NCBI RefSeq assembly: GCF_024385575.1
Contig: NZ_JANFMV010000001.1
Coordinates: forward strand, 3,129,681 to 3,193,680
Reading direction: 5' to 3'
DNA length: 64,000 bases
From: Rhizobium sp. NRK18
GTDB lineage: Bacteria; Pseudomonadota; Alphaproteobacteria; Rhizobiales; Rhizobiaceae
The notes below the pieces were generated by a model that saw only the letters and a program-made list of their open reading frames with translations, had not been told where the DNA came from and ran no database searches. This document shows, piece by piece, positions 56,181 to 64,000 of this stretch. Within the stretch, counting starts at the first letter, position 1. Each line of letters starts with the position of its first letter. A program made the position numbers and the translations under genes.

Positions 56181-56780
56181 TTATGCGGCCTGCGCCAGCC
56201 ATATGGTGGCACCGCCGCAGGCCGGATCTTCGGGCGCGAAGCTGACGACCGCAAAGCCGCTTTCGGCCAGAAGGCGGCGGTACTCCTCCGGCGCCAGGCT
56301 GTCGTGATAGAGCGGTTCGCCTTCGAACTCGCCCATGGCGATCCCGGCCTTGGGGCCCGAGGTGAACACCAGCCGCGCGCCCGGCGCCGCATGCGCGGCA
56401 AAGACCGGGAACATCGCGCGCTGGTCGTCGGCTGCCAGATGAAAGAAACTGTGCCACGCCATGAGGCCTTGGAAGCGGCGGCCGAGCGCGAGCCGACGCA
56501 TATCGGCTTCGATCCATTCCGCAGACGGCATGCGCACCTTGCAAAGACCAATCAGCGTCTTTGAACTGTCGACGCCGGTGACAGCAAAGCCGGAGGCCAC
56601 GAGCGCGGCAGCCATCGGCTCTCCCGAACCGCAGCCAATGTCGAGAATGGATGCACCCGGCGACAGGGGCCCGGTGAACCGATCGAGCCAGGGCTTTTCA
56701 AAGAAGCGGCGGCCGCGCTGACGGTCAAAGGCAAGGGCATGGCGCTCGTAAAGGCCGATGATGCGATCGGCCTCGTCCAT
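56181..56780 (-). CDS. Class I SAM-dependent methyltransferase
   Basis: A 199-residue enzyme with a standard SAM-binding site: SILDIGCGSGEPMAA (about residues 43-57), followed by VTGVDSSKTLI. The substrate is unknown. The ATG shares one base with the hisG stop (TAATG), so it is the last gene of the hisZ-hisG operon, and translational coupling is likely. The position suggests co-expression with histidine synthesis, not necessarily the same pathway. Confidence 0.85.
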   Translation of the reverse strand: MDEADRIIGLYERHALAFDRQRGRRFFEKPWLDRFTGPLSPGASILDIGCGSGEPMAAALVASGFAVTGVDSSKTLIGLCKVRMPSAEWIEADMRRLALGRRFQGLMAWHSFFHLAADDQRAMFPVFAAHAAPGARLVFTSGPKAGIAMGEFEGEPLYHDSLAPEEYRRLLAESGFAVVSFAPEDPACGGATIWLAQAA

Positions 56781-57475
56781 TACAGCACCGAACGGACGGA
56801 TTCGATGATCTTGGCGACCGTCGGGTCGGCGTCGTGCTCGGCCTTGCGGGCGCGCACCAGGCAGGCTTCCGATTTCAGGATCACCCCGTCGGAGAGAACC
56901 TTCAGGTGGTTGGCCTTGAGCGTCGAGCCGGTCGAGGTGATATCGACGATGATATCGGCCTGGCCGGCGGCGGGCGCGCCTTCGGTGGCACCAAGGCTTT
57001 CGACGATCCGGTAGAGCTGGATGCCGTGCTGGCGCGAGAAGAACTGCTGCGTCAGGCGCCAGTATTTCGTTGCCACCGTCAGGCGGCGGCGATGGCGGGC
57101 GCGGAAATCGGCGGCGACATCGCCGAGGTCGGCCATGGTGTCGACATCGAGCCAGATTTCCGGCACCGCGACGACGACATCGGCATGACCGAAGCCCAGA
57201 CGGGCGCAGAACTCGACCTTGTCGTCGACGGCCGGAATGCCTTCGCGCATCAGATCCTCGCCGGTGACGCCGAAATCGACGGTGCCGTTGCCGACTTCAC
57301 GCGAGATTTCGGAGGCCGAGAGGAAGGCGATCTCGATATCGTCCCAGCCATCGACGCGGCCGCGATAGGAGCGGTCGTTGCCGACGGCGACGATCTTCAT
57401 TCCGGCGCGCTCGAAGATCGCCGAGGCGTCGTCCTTCATGCGTCCCTTGGACGGGAGAGCGATGGTGATGGTCAT
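56780..57475 (-). CDS. hisG: ATP phosphoribosyltransferase HisG (short form)
   Basis: A 231-residue catalytic subunit of the first enzyme of histidine synthesis. It starts [13 protein letters not shown], with DFGVTGEDL at about residue 70 and the PRPP-binding loop [17 protein letters not shown] near 180. It lacks the C-terminal regulatory domain of long-form HisG (about 300 residues), so it needs HisZ, encoded just upstream with a 4-base overlap. ATP and PRPP are condensed to phosphoribosyl-ATP in the cytoplasm. The ATG at 57473-57475 is chosen on family alignment. Confidence 0.95.
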   Translation of the reverse strand: MTITIALPSKGRMKDDASAIFERAGMKIVAVGNDRSYRGRVDGWDDIEIAFLSASEISREVGNGTVDFGVTGEDLMREGIPAVDDKVEFCARLGFGHADVVVAVPEIWLDVDTMADLGDVAADFRARHRRRLTVATKYWRLTQQFFSRQHGIQLYRIVESLGATEGAPAAGQADIIVDITSTGSTLKANHLKVLSDGVILKSEACLVRARKAEHDADPTVAKIIESVRSVL

Positions 57476-58602
57476 TGGCCCGCTCCCGAAGGTTTTGCGG
57501 CTTCGATGCGGTCCAGCCACAGCGAGAAGCCGACGGCCGGGATGCGGTCCTTCGCACCGAGCAGCGTCAACAGCCGGTCGAAACGGCCGCCACCGGCCAG
57601 CACCGCATCGCTGCCGGCAACGCTGATCTCGAAGACCAGCCCGGTATAGTAATCCAGCGGACGGCCGAAGGCCGCCTTGTAGCGGATGGCGCCAAGGTCC
57701 ATGCCGGCATTGGCAAGTGCGGCGATGCGCCGGTCGAAATGATTGAGCGCGGCATCGATCTTCAAGCCCGTCGCCGCGGCGAACTGGGACAACGCCGTGG
57801 AGGCTTCGGCGAGCGAGACGTCGAGGCGCAGGAAGGTCTTGAGGATACCGATCTGCTGGTCGGAAAGGTGCGTTTCGGCGAGCGACAGCTTTTCCTTCAG
57901 GCGCCTTGCTATATCCGCCGGCGCGCGCGACGCATTGGTCGAATAGCCGGTTTCCTGCATCGTCCGGTCGATATGGGCGACGAGTTCCTCGTCATTGCCG
58001 GCGGCGAGCATGGCAGCGACATCGGCGCCAAGTCCACCGACCGTTTCCGGCTGCGCCAGCTTCTTCAACAACCCGTCGAGCTGCTGCATGTCGCCGAAGG
58101 CCTGGACGAGGCGCTTCTGCCAGCCGCCGGGCAAGCCCAAGGCCTGCACCACGGCCTCGAAGACGGCCTGATCGCCGATGACGACGGCAAGCGACGAACC
58201 CGGCAGCAGCGCCTTCAGGATGCGATCGGCATCGGCGATGGCCCGGGCGTCGGCGCTCGCAATGTCCCCCTCACCCAGATCCTCGATGCCGGCCTGGTAG
58301 AATTCGTTGGAGCCTTCGCGGCGCTGGCGGAAGACTTCGCCGAGATAGGCATAGCGCTTCGGCGTGCCGGTCGCGGTTTCCAGATGGCGCAGGCAGACGG
58401 GAATGGTGAACTCCGGCCGCAGACACAGGCTGGCGCCGGTCTCGCTCTCCGTCATGAAGATGCGGCGGCGCAGGTCTTCGCCGGCGATATCCAGAAACGG
58501 CTCGGCCGGCTGGATCACCGGCGTGTCGACCCGCTCGGTCTTCAGCTTTTCGAAGAGGGAGAGAAGATCATTGGAGAAGGCGGGAAGGTTGATCAGGGCC
58601 AT
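57472..58602 (-). CDS. hisZ: ATP phosphoribosyltransferase regulatory subunit HisZ
   Basis: A 376-residue paralogue of histidyl-tRNA synthetase that lacks the anticodon-binding domain. It shows class II motif 2-like sequence ([16 protein letters not shown]) and [20 protein letters not shown] near residue 95. With short-form HisG it forms the hetero-octameric first enzyme of histidine synthesis and confers feedback inhibition. It overlaps hisG by four bases (ATGA). Upstream, a palindromic element separates it from hisS. The ATG at 58600-58602 is used; a longer frame upstream reads into the repeat. Confidence 0.94.
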   Translation of the reverse strand: MALINLPAFSNDLLSLFEKLKTERVDTPVIQPAEPFLDIAGEDLRRRIFMTESETGASLCLRPEFTIPVCLRHLETATGTPKRYAYLGEVFRQRREGSNEFYQAGIEDLGEGDIASADARAIADADRILKALLPGSSLAVVIGDQAVFEAVVQALGLPGGWQKRLVQAFGDMQQLDGLLKKLAQPETVGGLGADVAAMLAAGNDEELVAHIDRTMQETGYSTNASRAPADIARRLKEKLSLAETHLSDQQIGILKTFLRLDVSLAEASTALSQFAAATGLKIDAALNHFDRRIAALANAGMDLGAIRYKAAFGRPLDYYTGLVFEISVAGSDAVLAGGGRFDRLLTLLGAKDRIPAVGFSLWLDRIEAAKPSGAGQ

Positions 58603-58623
58603 TGGCGGTTTCCCGTGACAAAG

Positions 58624-58757
58624 CCCCTCCCCAACCCTCCCCACAGGGGGGAGGGAGCGGGTTGGCGCGAGACGCCAGCCTCACAGCTGAGCAAACCGAA
58701 AAGTGCGAAGCAGGAGGTAGAAGCCCCTCCCCCTCGTGGGGAGGGGTTGGGGAGGGG
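58624..58757. repeat. Palindromic TIR-bearing intergenic element (copy 2)
   Basis: This element occupies most of the hisS-hisZ gap. Its left end (58624-58645) and right end (58735-58757) are inverted copies that differ by about one base, of the type CCCCTCCCCAACCC / GGGTTGGGGAGGGG. Each also forms an inner hairpin. It has the same layout as the element at 12883-13036 in the nitrate operon, with an unrelated-looking centre. Confidence 0.8.
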
Positions 58758-58781
58758 AAAAACCCTCTCAAACATCATCGC

Positions 58782-60437
58782 TCAATTCCCCGATCCGTTT
58801 GCGGTCGCCCTCGCCCGGTCTTCGGCCTGGTCGGCGAGCATGGCCTTGACCTTCTCGACCAGTTCGGCCTCCGGCACGGTGACCTGGGCGACGCGGGCCT
58901 CGCGCCATTCGGCGTTATCGGTGATCTCGCCGGAGAGGCGCTTGCCCTCGATAAGGTCCTTGATCTGCACGACGCCTTCGGCGCGCTCGTCGCCGCCCTG
59001 GATGATGGCGAGCGGGCAGCCGCGGCGGTCGGCATATTTCAGCTGGTTGCCGAACTTCTTCCAGTTGCCCTGGTACATTTCGGCGCGGATGCCTTCGTTA
59101 CGCAGTGCCTGGGTGAAGCGCTGGTAGCGGCCCATGCTTTCGGCGTCACCATCCATGACGGTGATCAGTACCGGCTCGATGACCTCGGACGCGCCGAGCT
59201 TGCCGAGGTTTTTGAGCGCCGTCATCAGGCGCGACACGCCGATGGAGAAGCCCGTCGCCGGAACCGGCTGGCCCATGAAGCGCGAGACGAGCCCGTCATA
59301 GCGACCGCCGCCGCCGACCGAACCGAACTGCACAATCTCTCCCTTCTCGTTGGGAATCTTTGCGGTGAGTTCAGCTTCATAGACAGGGCCGGTGTAATAC
59401 TCGAGGCCGCGTACGACGGTCGGATCTATCAAAACCCTGTTTGGTGCATATCCAGAAGCATCGAACAACTCAGCCATAAAACTCAGTTCTTCAAGTCCAG
59501 CAGTCAACGTTTGGTTCATAGCCTCGGCCGGGCTACGCGCAGCAATCCGTGCCCTCACGTAGCTGACAATGCTGGAATTCGAGTGTTCAATATCTGAGCG
59601 ACCATCCCCCACCTGCCATTTCACAGCAGCCCCGCCGGTCTCATTAGTCGAGAAGGTTCTATCATCTGCAGGCTTGTTCAAGAACACGTCGACAAGGAGT
59701 GCTATCTGAGCCTCTTCCAAGCCAGCACCCTTGGTAAAATCACCTTGCCCCTCCTGACCGCCGTCCCAACGACCTTGGCCCAGCAGGAGTCGCACACCCT
59801 CTTGTCCGAACTTGTCGAACTTGTCGATTGCCCGCAGCACCGTGAGCCGCCGCCCAGCATTCTCCTCGCCGCCCAAGCCAATCGCCTCGAGCACACCATC
59901 AAGAACCTTGCGGTTGTTGACCCGGATCACATAGTCGCCGCGCTTGATGCCGAGGGCTTCCAGCGTGTCGGCCATCATCATGCACATTTCGGCATCCGCC
60001 TGGACGCCCGGCGCGCCGACGGTGTCGGCGTCGAACTGCATGAACTGGCGGAAGCGGCCCGGGCCTGGCTTTTCGTTACGGAAGACGTAACCGGCGCGGT
60101 AGGTGCGATAGGGAAGCTGGATCTCGTTGAAGTTTTCCGCGACATGACGGGCGAGCGGCGCGGTCAGGTCATAGCGCAGGCTCATCCACTGGTCGTCATC
60201 GTCCTGCAGCGAGAAGACGCCTTCGTTCGGGCGGTCCGCATCGGGCAGGAACTTGCCGAGCGCATCGGTATATTCGAACAGCGGCGTTTCCACCGGATCG
60301 AAGCCGTAGCGTTCGTAGACTTCGCGGATCTTCGCGGTCATCTCGTTGACGGCGCGGATGTCGGCGGCGCCACGGTCGACGAAGCCGCGCGGCAGGCGGG
60401 CTTTGAGCTTCTGGGGCTTCTTGGTCTTGTCGCTCAT
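58782..60437 (-). CDS. hisS: Histidyl-tRNA synthetase
   Basis: A 551-residue class II synthetase charging tRNA-His. Motif 1 lies near the start, motif 2 is [20 protein letters not shown], and the histidine signature is [10 protein letters not shown] with [10 protein letters not shown]. The anticodon-binding domain fills about residues 430-530. It is longer than E. coli HisS (424) because of an internal insertion of about 100 residues. The segment from about residue 175 to 335 (59425-59900) has clearly lower GC and different codon choice from the rest, although the frame is intact. The ATG at 60435-60437 is used. Confidence 0.95.
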   Translation of the reverse strand: MSDKTKKPQKLKARLPRGFVDRGAADIRAVNEMTAKIREVYERYGFDPVETPLFEYTDALGKFLPDADRPNEGVFSLQDDDDQWMSLRYDLTAPLARHVAENFNEIQLPYRTYRAGYVFRNEKPGPGRFRQFMQFDADTVGAPGVQADAEMCMMMADTLEALGIKRGDYVIRVNNRKVLDGVLEAIGLGGEENAGRRLTVLRAIDKFDKFGQEGVRLLLGQGRWDGGQEGQGDFTKGAGLEEAQIALLVDVFLNKPADDRTFSTNETGGAAVKWQVGDGRSDIEHSNSSIVSYVRARIAARSPAEAMNQTLTAGLEELSFMAELFDASGYAPNRVLIDPTVVRGLEYYTGPVYEAELTAKIPNEKGEIVQFGSVGGGGRYDGLVSRFMGQPVPATGFSIGVSRLMTALKNLGKLGASEVIEPVLITVMDGDAESMGRYQRFTQALRNEGIRAEMYQGNWKKFGNQLKYADRRGCPLAIIQGGDERAEGVVQIKDLIEGKRLSGEITDNAEWREARVAQVTVPEAELVEKVKAMLADQAEDRARATANGSGN

Positions 60438-60586
60438 GGTCGGAAATCCAACTGAAAGGTCGTAGTTCAACAACGGGTTGATTGTGGCGATGCTGTAACG
60501 GATTGGGCTTTCGCCATCAAGCCCGCAAGGCTGGCGAGAGACGGGCACGACTGCTATATTCCGCCGCATTGTCAGGGAATTTGCCG

Positions 60587-60829
60587 ATGAACAAGCGCGT
60601 CACGCTCGATATGCCGGAAGAAATGCTTCGCCTCATTGAAAAATATGCGGCCGAAGCGGGCACGAAACCCGATGCCTACATGCTGCATATCCTCGAGGAA
60701 CGGCTTGAGGACCAGTATTTGCTGGCGCGGGCCCGCGAAGCCCAGCGACAGATCGAAAGTGGAGAGACCAACGTCGTCAGCGAAGAGGAATTCTGGCGTG
60801 GCCTGGAAGATTGCAGGCTTGCGATTTGA
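60587..60829 (+). CDS. Small ribbon-helix-helix-like protein
   Basis: An 80-residue protein starting [20 protein letters not shown]. The short strand plus two helices is characteristic of CopG/ParD-type ribbon-helix-helix DNA-binding proteins, often antitoxins. The second half is charged and helical ([13 protein letters not shown] and [11 protein letters not shown]). No toxin gene lies next to it, so it may be an orphan antitoxin or a stand-alone regulator. The ATG at 60587 has an AGGGA ribosome site; an in-frame upstream extension to 60482 is rejected because it lacks both a ribosome site and family similarity. Confidence 0.7.
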   Translation: MNKRVTLDMPEEMLRLIEKYAAEAGTKPDAYMLHILEERLEDQYLLARAREAQRQIESGETNVVSEEEFWRGLEDCRLAI

Positions 60830-60844
60830 GTAACGCCCTCTCCG

Positions 60845-60960
60845 CCGTCACCCCGGACTTGATCCGGGGTCCAGCCGCCGCGTGTCCACGCGGCGAAAGG
60901 AGTCTTTTCGCGGTCAAGGACTTGACCGCACTGGATGCCGGCTCAGGGCCGGCATGACGG
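60845..60960. repeat. MITE-like palindromic repeat of 116 bp
   Basis: It begins CCGTCA and ends TGACGG. Inside are four palindromes: CCCCGGACTTGATCCGGGG, GCCGCG/CGCGGC, GCGGTCAAG/CTTGACCGC and ATGCCGGC/GCCGGCAT. Repeats with a core of the type CCCCGGACTTGATCCGGGG are widespread in alphaproteobacterial genomes. Only one copy is in this window. Confidence 0.7.
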
Positions 60961-61006
60961 ACAGTCTCATGATCGAAATCGGACACCGAAGCGACATATA
61001 CCGATA

Positions 61007-61759
61007 ATGCTTGCCGAAGCCGCTCTCTTTGCCGCCACGCTGGCCGTCAGTACGACGAGGAATGCCGGAGCGGTCCATTATTCGGTCAAGCTCTGGTCGA
61101 GGGCGCATCGCTGCCGCGCGGCATGGCTTGAGCATGAGACGCGGACCAAGGATTTCATCCTGAAGAAGATGGCGACGCTCGAGAAGCGGCGGACGGCGGT
61201 GGTGCTCGGTTCCGGCCTGTTGCGCGACGTGCCGATCCGGCAGCTGGCGGATGCCTTCGACAGGGTGATCCTCTACGACATCGCCCATCTGGCCAGCGTC
61301 CGGCTGATGCTGAAGCTCGGCAAATACCGCAATGTCAGCTGCGTCGAGCGGGATGTTTCCGGCTACGACGCGCTGAAGCATGGACGCGAATTGAGGCCGC
61401 TCGCTTTTCTCGAAGACATTCCCGATCTCGATTTCGTCGTCTCGCCGAACCTTCTCTCGCAGCTCGGCACCGGCGCCGAACACCGGTTGAAGAAAGAGCG
61501 TGATCCTATGCCCGAGGATACGGTCGCGCGCATCCTCGCCGCCCACTGGCAGGGGTTGACCGCCCTGCCCGCCTCAATCTGCCTCGTCACCGATGTCTCC
61601 TATGCGGTCACCGACAGGACGGGAAAGACGCTCTCCGAAGTCGACCTGCTGCACGGCGTGGCGCTGCCGCCACCCACGGAAAGCTGGCTGTGGCCGGTCT
61701 CGCCGATCGGCGAGGAAAGCCGCGAGCATGCGTTCGTGCATCGGGTGATTGCTGTGTGA
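61007..61759 (+). CDS. Conserved hypothetical protein
   Basis: A 250-residue protein of unknown function. A central segment looks like a Rossmann nucleotide- or SAM-binding start: RRTAVVLGSGLLRDVPIRQL followed by FDRVILYDIAHL, about residues 60-92. Further on are DFVVSPNLLSQLGTG and SICLVTDVSYAVTDR. This resembles a methyltransferase-like fold but no catalytic motif could be assigned. The start ATG at 61007 is uncertain: a 13-codon frame from 60969 stops exactly at it (TAATG), and the region upstream is a repeat. The next gene on the same strand is a HAD hydrolase after a second repeat. Confidence 0.65.
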   Translation: MLAEAALFAATLAVSTTRNAGAVHYSVKLWSRAHRCRAAWLEHETRTKDFILKKMATLEKRRTAVVLGSGLLRDVPIRQLADAFDRVILYDIAHLASVRLMLKLGKYRNVSCVERDVSGYDALKHGRELRPLAFLEDIPDLDFVVSPNLLSQLGTGAEHRLKKERDPMPEDTVARILAAHWQGLTALPASICLVTDVSYAVTDRTGKTLSEVDLLHGVALPPPTESWLWPVSPIGEESREHAFVHRVIAV

Positions 61760-61775
61760 GGCGCCTGTGCAATCC

Positions 61776-61893
61776 TCTTCTCCCCTTGGGGAGAAGTGCC
61801 GAACGCAGTGAGGCGATGAGGGGTTCTCACAGACGCGGCATGGGAACCCCTCATCCGGCCCTGCGGGCCACCTTCTCCCCACGGGGAGAAGGA
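61776..61893. repeat. Palindromic intergenic repeat related to the cysG insert
   Basis: Three palindromes follow each other: CTTCTCCCC/GGGGAGAAG (61777-61796), GATGAGGGGTT/AACCCCTCATC (61815-61854) and CCTTCTCCCC/GGGGAGAAGG (61871-61892). The right part (CCCCTCATCCG to GGGGAGAAGG) is shared with the insert in cysG at 9874-9924. It lies between the hypothetical gene and the HAD hydrolase gene. Confidence 0.8.
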
Positions 61894-61964
61894 GAACACC
61901 TCCCTTGCCTCTCCTCCGAAACGCGTTACCTTCAACGACGAATGCCGGACCGACGGGAGCGAGC

Positions 61965-62669
61965 ATGTCCGCCCATCACCTGACGACGATCGGTTTCGAT
62001 GCCGATGACACGCTGTGGCAGAACGAGCAGTTCTACCGGCTGACGGAGGGCGAGTTCGTCAAGATGTTCGGCGACTATGCGGAAGGCGAGCACATCGCCA
62101 GCCGGCTGCTGGAGGCCGAGAAGCGCAATCTGCAGCATTACGGTTTCGGCATCAAAGGCTTCACCCTGTCGATGATCGAGACCGCGATCGAGATCACCGA
62201 AGGCAAGGTGCCGGCCAGCACCATCGGCGACATCCTCGATATCGGCCGTTCGCTGCTATCCCATCCGGTGGAAACCCTGCCGCATGTGGAAGAGACGCTT
62301 GCAGCCCTCGCCGGCAAGTACATGCTGGTGCTGATCACCAAGGGCGACCTGTTCGACCAGGAGCGCAAGCTGGCGCAATCCGGGCTCGGCGAGCTGTTCG
62401 ATGCCGTCGAGATCGTTTCCGACAAGACCGCGGTAACCTATCGCCGCATCTTCGCCGAGACCGGCGACGGGCCGGAGCGGGCGATGATGGTCGGCAACTC
62501 TCTGAAGTCGGACGTCGTGCCGGCCATTGCCGCCGGCAGCTACGGCGTTTTCGTGCCGCACGAGTTGACCTGGGTGCTCGAACATGTCGAGCCGCCGCGC
62601 GAAGCGCCGCGCTTTCGCGAAATTTCCCATCTCGGCGAATTGCTGCCGCTGATCGCCTCACTCGACTGA
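61965..62669 (+). CDS. HAD family hydrolase
   Basis: A 234-residue haloacid dehalogenase-type phosphatase. Motif I is GFDADDTLWQNE (about residue 10), motif II is the Thr in VLITKGD, and motif IV is MMVGNSLKSDVVPA. A helical cap lies between about residues 20 and 95. The DDTLW variant of motif I is typical of a YjjG-like/pyrimidine-nucleotidase-like group, but the substrate cannot be deduced. The ATG at 61965 has a GGGAGC ribosome site and starts about 70 bases after the intergenic repeat. The next gene follows by 16 bases. Confidence 0.85.
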   Translation: MSAHHLTTIGFDADDTLWQNEQFYRLTEGEFVKMFGDYAEGEHIASRLLEAEKRNLQHYGFGIKGFTLSMIETAIEITEGKVPASTIGDILDIGRSLLSHPVETLPHVEETLAALAGKYMLVLITKGDLFDQERKLAQSGLGELFDAVEIVSDKTAVTYRRIFAETGDGPERAMMVGNSLKSDVVPAIAAGSYGVFVPHELTWVLEHVEPPREAPRFREISHLGELLPLIASLD

Positions 62670-62685
62670 CCGGAGACAAACTCGC

Positions 62686-63354
62686 ATGCGTTCATTCTCG
62701 GCCATCTACGACCTCGCCGTTCAACGCAAGGGAAGCGCCGACGAGATCGAGGCGCATGTCATCCGACCCAAGGAATCAGACGAAATCGCCGCCATGCCGG
62801 ACGACCGCTATCTGGCGCTAATGACGAAATGCATCTTTCAGGCCGGCTTCAACTGGAAGGTCGTCGAGGCCATGTGGCCCGGCTTCGAAGCGGCCTTCGA
62901 GGGTTTTGACATCGCCTATTGCGCCATGCTGCATGACGAGGATTTCGAACGTCTGGTGAGCGACGAGCGGATCGTCCGCCACGGGCCGAAGATCAAGGCG
63001 GTGCAGGACAATGCCCGCTTCGTGGCAGACCTTGCCGAAGAGCACGGCTCTGCCGGACGCTTCTTCGCCGACTGGCCGGCGGAGGATTATGTCGGACTCC
63101 TCGACATCCTCAAGAAGCGCGGCACGCGGCTCGGCGGCAATACCGGACAGTATTTCCTGCGCTTTGCCGGCGTGGACAGCTTCATCCTGTCGCAAAGCGT
63201 CGTCAACCGGCTGATCGCCGAGGGCGTCGTCGACAAGGCCCCGTCCTCCGCCAGGCAGATGGCGGTCGTGCAGAAGGCCTTCAACATCTGGAAGGAACAG
63301 TCCGGCCGGTCGCTCACCGAAATCAGCCGCGTGCTGGCGGTCAGCATCGACTGA
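62686..63354 (+). CDS. DNA-3-methyladenine glycosylase I-like paralogue without zinc ligands
   Basis: A 222-residue protein of the HhH-GPD superfamily close to Tag: MTKCIFQAGFNWKVVEAMWPGFEAAF and IVRHGPKIKAVQDNARF align with Tag motifs. The N-terminal RCxW and the C-terminal HxxxC zinc ligands of true Tag are absent. It may remove damaged bases with a changed specificity or have lost activity. It faces the true tag gene tail to tail with a nine-base gap. It begins 16 bases after the HAD hydrolase gene on the same strand and may share its message. Confidence 0.8.
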   Translation: MRSFSAIYDLAVQRKGSADEIEAHVIRPKESDEIAAMPDDRYLALMTKCIFQAGFNWKVVEAMWPGFEAAFEGFDIAYCAMLHDEDFERLVSDERIVRHGPKIKAVQDNARFVADLAEEHGSAGRFFADWPAEDYVGLLDILKKRGTRLGGNTGQYFLRFAGVDSFILSQSVVNRLIAEGVVDKAPSSARQMAVVQKAFNIWKEQSGRSLTEISRVLAVSID

Positions 63355-63363
63355 AACGGAGCA

Positions 63364-63993
63364 TCACGGCGTGGCGAGGGCCTGGCGTGCGCCGAGTGCC
63401 TTTTCCCGGCAGCAGCAGCCCTCGATATGATCGTTGACGAGGCCCATGGCCTGCATGAAGGCATAGACCGTCGTCGGTCCGACGAAGGACCAGCCCCGCT
63501 TCTTCAGGTCCTTCGACAGGCGCACAGAGGCGGGTGTCGTCGGATTGGCCTTCAGCGTCGCCCAGTCCATGGTCGCGGGGCGTTCCTCGGGCTTGGGTTC
63601 GAAACTCCAGAAATAGCGAGCGAGCGTGCCGAACTCGGCCTTCAGGTCGACGGCGCGGCGGGCATTGTTGATCGTCGAGACGATCTTGCCGCGGTGACGG
63701 ACAATGCCCTTGTCGGCAAGGCAGCGCTCGATGTCGGCATCGTCGAAGAGTGCGACCTTGTGGAAGTCGAAGCCGGCGAAGGCAGCTCGGAAATTGTCGC
63801 GCTTGCGGAGGATGGTGAGCCAGGAAAGCCCCGACTGGAAGCCTTCCAGGCAGATCTTCTCGAACAGGCGGATATCGTCGGTCACCGGATATCCCCATTC
63901 CTCGTCGTGATAGCGCATATAGTCGGGGAGACCGCCATACCAGAAGCAGCGGTGATTGCCATCGTCGCCCATGATCAAGCCGTCGTCCGACAT
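63364..63993 (-). CDS. tag: DNA-3-methyladenine glycosylase I (Tag)
   Basis: A 209-residue base-excision enzyme that removes 3-methyladenine. It shows RCFWYG (Cys16), YMRYHDEEWG (His29), LFEKICLEGFQSGLSWLTIL with the catalytic-pocket Glu, and a C-terminal NDHIEGC that completes the Cys-His-His-Cys zinc site. Length is normal (E. coli Tag is 187). The start is the ATG at 63991-63993; another ATG at 63972 is possible and would remove seven residues. The upstream region lies beyond the right edge of the window. Its convergent neighbour is a zinc-less paralogue. Confidence 0.93.
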   Translation of the reverse strand: MSDDGLIMGDDGNHRCFWYGGLPDYMRYHDEEWGYPVTDDIRLFEKICLEGFQSGLSWLTILRKRDNFRAAFAGFDFHKVALFDDADIERCLADKGIVRHRGKIVSTINNARRAVDLKAEFGTLARYFWSFEPKPEERPATMDWATLKANPTTPASVRLSKDLKKRGWSFVGPTTVYAFMQAMGLVNDHIEGCCCREKALGARQALATP

Positions 63994-64000
63994 AATTGTT

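Noticed and set aside
59425..59900. Frameshift or assembly error in hisS at the low-GC patch
   Set aside because: The translation stays in frame and reads as continuous HisS sequence up to the conserved YYTGP and GGGGRYDG motifs.

Overview
The window looks like a chromosomal segment of an alphaproteobacterium of the Rhizobiaceae (Rhizobium/Agrobacterium/Sinorhizobium type). The evidence is GC-rich coding sequence throughout, a nasST-nrtABC-nirBD-nasA-cysG nitrate assimilation block, a pmbA/bisphosphatase/DUF4170/waaA/lpxK block, a short-form hisG with hisZ and hisS, groESL with both an RpoH-type promoter and a CIRCE operator, and rhizobial-style palindromic intergenic repeats. No rRNA, tRNA, phage, transposase, plasmid replication gene or CRISPR array was seen. 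Most of the window is housekeeping sequence.

Layout. 1-8553: 5' part of atpI with its promoter, a SleB-type cell-wall hydrolase, the Kup potassium transporter, the Mrp Fe-S carrier, and a GtrB/GtrA/membrane-protein cassette. 8600-22377: the nitrate/nitrite assimilation regulon on the minus strand, in transcription order nasT, nasS, leader, nrtA, nrtB, a fused double ABC ATPase, nirB, nirD, nasA, cysG. 22448-26692: a LuxR-type regulator, a GGDEF/EAL protein and a PAS-PAS-receiver protein without a kinase. 27083-32420: mutL, DUF2093, an MFS exporter with a divergent cysteine-rich HTH regulator, and lpxK. 32513-40006: HAD phosphatase, waaA, DUF4170, bisphosphate nucleotidase, pmbA, a Kef-type antiporter and a patatin-like protein. 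40014-44825: rsmD, a pseudouridine synthase, tadA, a diguanylate cyclase, a GNAT enzyme and a lipoprotein. 44960-51004: ileS, a YeeE/YedE pair, ribF and a HAD-IIA protein. 51256-53529: groESL. 53620-54683: a very AT-rich island and a small PAS-like gene. 54714-64000: GST, DoxX, methyltransferase, hisG-hisZ-hisS, small orphan genes, a HAD hydrolase and two convergent Tag-family glycosylases.

The best-supported system is the nitrate regulon. NasS (cytoplasmic nitrate sensor) and NasT (ANTAR antiterminator) are encoded just upstream of a 348-base leader. On the minus strand that leader carries a sigma-54-like promoter, a 6-bp hairpin with an AxxGxx hexaloop, a second shorter AxxGxx hairpin and a strong intrinsic terminator whose 5' arm overlaps the second hairpin. 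This is the geometry expected for NasT antitermination in front of nrtA. CysG supplies siroheme for NirB, and the nasA and cysG reading frames overlap.

Other points of interest are a repeat-family palindrome inserted in frame inside cysG, two copies of a TIR-bearing palindromic element (one inside the nitrate operon), an abrupt low-GC patch inside an intact hisS, a double ABC ATPase whose first half has Asn in place of the H-loop His, and a Tag-family paralogue lacking the zinc ligands.
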